From NCBI GenBank assembly GCA_036873755.1, contig JAVTVY010037013.1:106070-170069 (forward strand): 64,000 bases of DNA, read 5' to 3'. Below are positions 63,669 through 64,000 of the stretch, piece by piece. Both the position numbers and the translations under genes were made by a program. The notes beneath the pieces were generated by a model. The model was not told the DNA's origin and made no database searches. It worked only from the letters and a program-made list of their open reading frames with translations. This stretch comes from Hanleya hanleyi (taxonomy: Eukaryota; Mollusca; Polyplacophora; Lepidopleurida; Hanleyidae). The number at the start of each line of letters is the position of its first letter. Position 1 is the stretch's first letter.

Positions 63669-64000
63669 CTATCGTTTATTTATAACGGGTATATCTTGGG
63701 CTGGAGTTTCTTTCTGATTTTCTTCGTGGACTTCCACAGTGGCCATGGTCAATGACCAGTCCAACTCGTCTGATGACCGCTTGATAAGCACTTCATCCAC
63801 ATCCACCACGGCATCTTCCAATGCAGACCATAGATCAGGTGAAGGGTAAAATGCACTGTACCTCCATCTAGCCGAGCCAATTGAGCAAAGAAAGGGCCGC
63901 GTCGGATGTACACATCGTGACACAAGTGGATGAGGTCGCCGTCCAGTTCACCAGACAACACCCGTTTGAATTTGGTCCAGCCTCTCGGGACAGACGAATG
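63669..64000 (-). pseudogene. Unknown Polinton ORF, partial at window edge, frameshifted
   Basis: Stop at 63,669-63,671. The C-terminal part (WSALEDAVVDVDEVLIKRSS, then an acidic MATVEVHEENQKETP end) and an upstream part in another frame (LSGELDGDLIHLCHDVYIRR, GPFFAQLARLDGGT) suggest one gene with a frameshift near 63,850. It continues beyond 64,000. I do not recognise the family. The integrase TATA box overlaps its last codons. Confidence 0.5.
63678..63684 (-). promoter_or_regulatory. TATA box before integrase gene
   Basis: Minus strand TTATAAATAAACG, about 38-44 bp upstream of ATG 63,640, inside the end of the preceding ORF. The layout matches the other Polinton TATA boxes. Confidence 0.55.

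Noticed and set aside
1..64000. CRISPR arrays or tRNA genes
   Set aside because: Tandem repeats here lack unique spacers of constant length, and no cloverleaf with A and B boxes was found by eye.

Overview
The window looks like nuclear DNA of an invertebrate animal, most probably a mollusc and perhaps a gastropod. It is AT-rich and repeat-laden, with no bacterial-style operons outside the viral element. It carries secreted C-type-lectin/PAN genes, a C2H2 zinc-finger array, non-LTR retrotransposon debris, many foldback (MITE-like) elements and a 5S-rRNA-headed SINE with a GAGT-type tail. The gastropod assignment is inference; only the metazoan character is firm.

Layout. 1-9 kb: foldback elements, a 62-bp minisatellite, a zinc-finger gene broken by two in-frame TAG codons (4.5-6.1 kb), a deleted Crypton/DUF3504-like gene (6.6-7.0 kb), and a palindrome carrying a TA-flanked MITE (7.7-8.0 kb). 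9-13 kb: a decayed minus-strand LINE (endonuclease, RT and thumb remnants) interrupted by the 3' end of a second, plus-strand LINE whose 3' tail recurs five times in the window. 15-26 kb: two copies of a segmental duplication; one keeps only the signal-peptide stub of a lectin gene (15.2 kb), the other a complete lectin-PAN gene (23.2-24.0 kb) behind an expanded 71-bp upstream array. 26.5-29 kb: a 26-bp minisatellite and a triplicated 0.5-kb unit. 29-51 kb: three more paralogous blocks, each with a minus-strand lectin-PAN gene (33.0-33.8, 37.9-38.8, 49.1-50.0 kb) plus shared LINE, satellite and upstream sequence. They are separated by a 2.3-kb 41-bp minisatellite and a SINE-bearing duplication.

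51.3-57 kb: a region dense in promoter-like motifs and palindromes. It holds an ATGGCGG array, GTGAGTGGGTGGG palindromic cassettes, GCGCATGCGC sites, TATA boxes and tandem CCAAT boxes, plus a RING-finger ORF interrupted by TGA. 57-64 kb (running off the right edge): a Polinton/Maverick (adintovirus-like) endogenous DNA virus. Its genes are all on the minus strand: unknown ORF, integrase, mucin-like membrane protein, packaging ATPase, pX-like protein, Pro-rich basic protein, minor capsid (penton-like) protein, pVI-like protein, major capsid protein and adenain-like protease. No DNA polymerase B gene is in view. Integrase, ATPase, minor capsid, pVI-like and Pro-rich genes carry frameshifts or stops, so this copy is decayed; the major capsid and protease frames are intact.

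Two themes stand out. One is birth and death of a secreted lectin-PAN family by tandem duplication: five loci, of which one is free of visible defects, two have lost a conserved cysteine, one has a nonsense codon and one is a stub. The other is a decayed Polinton whose transcription units share a TATA-to-ATG layout, including the RING ORF.
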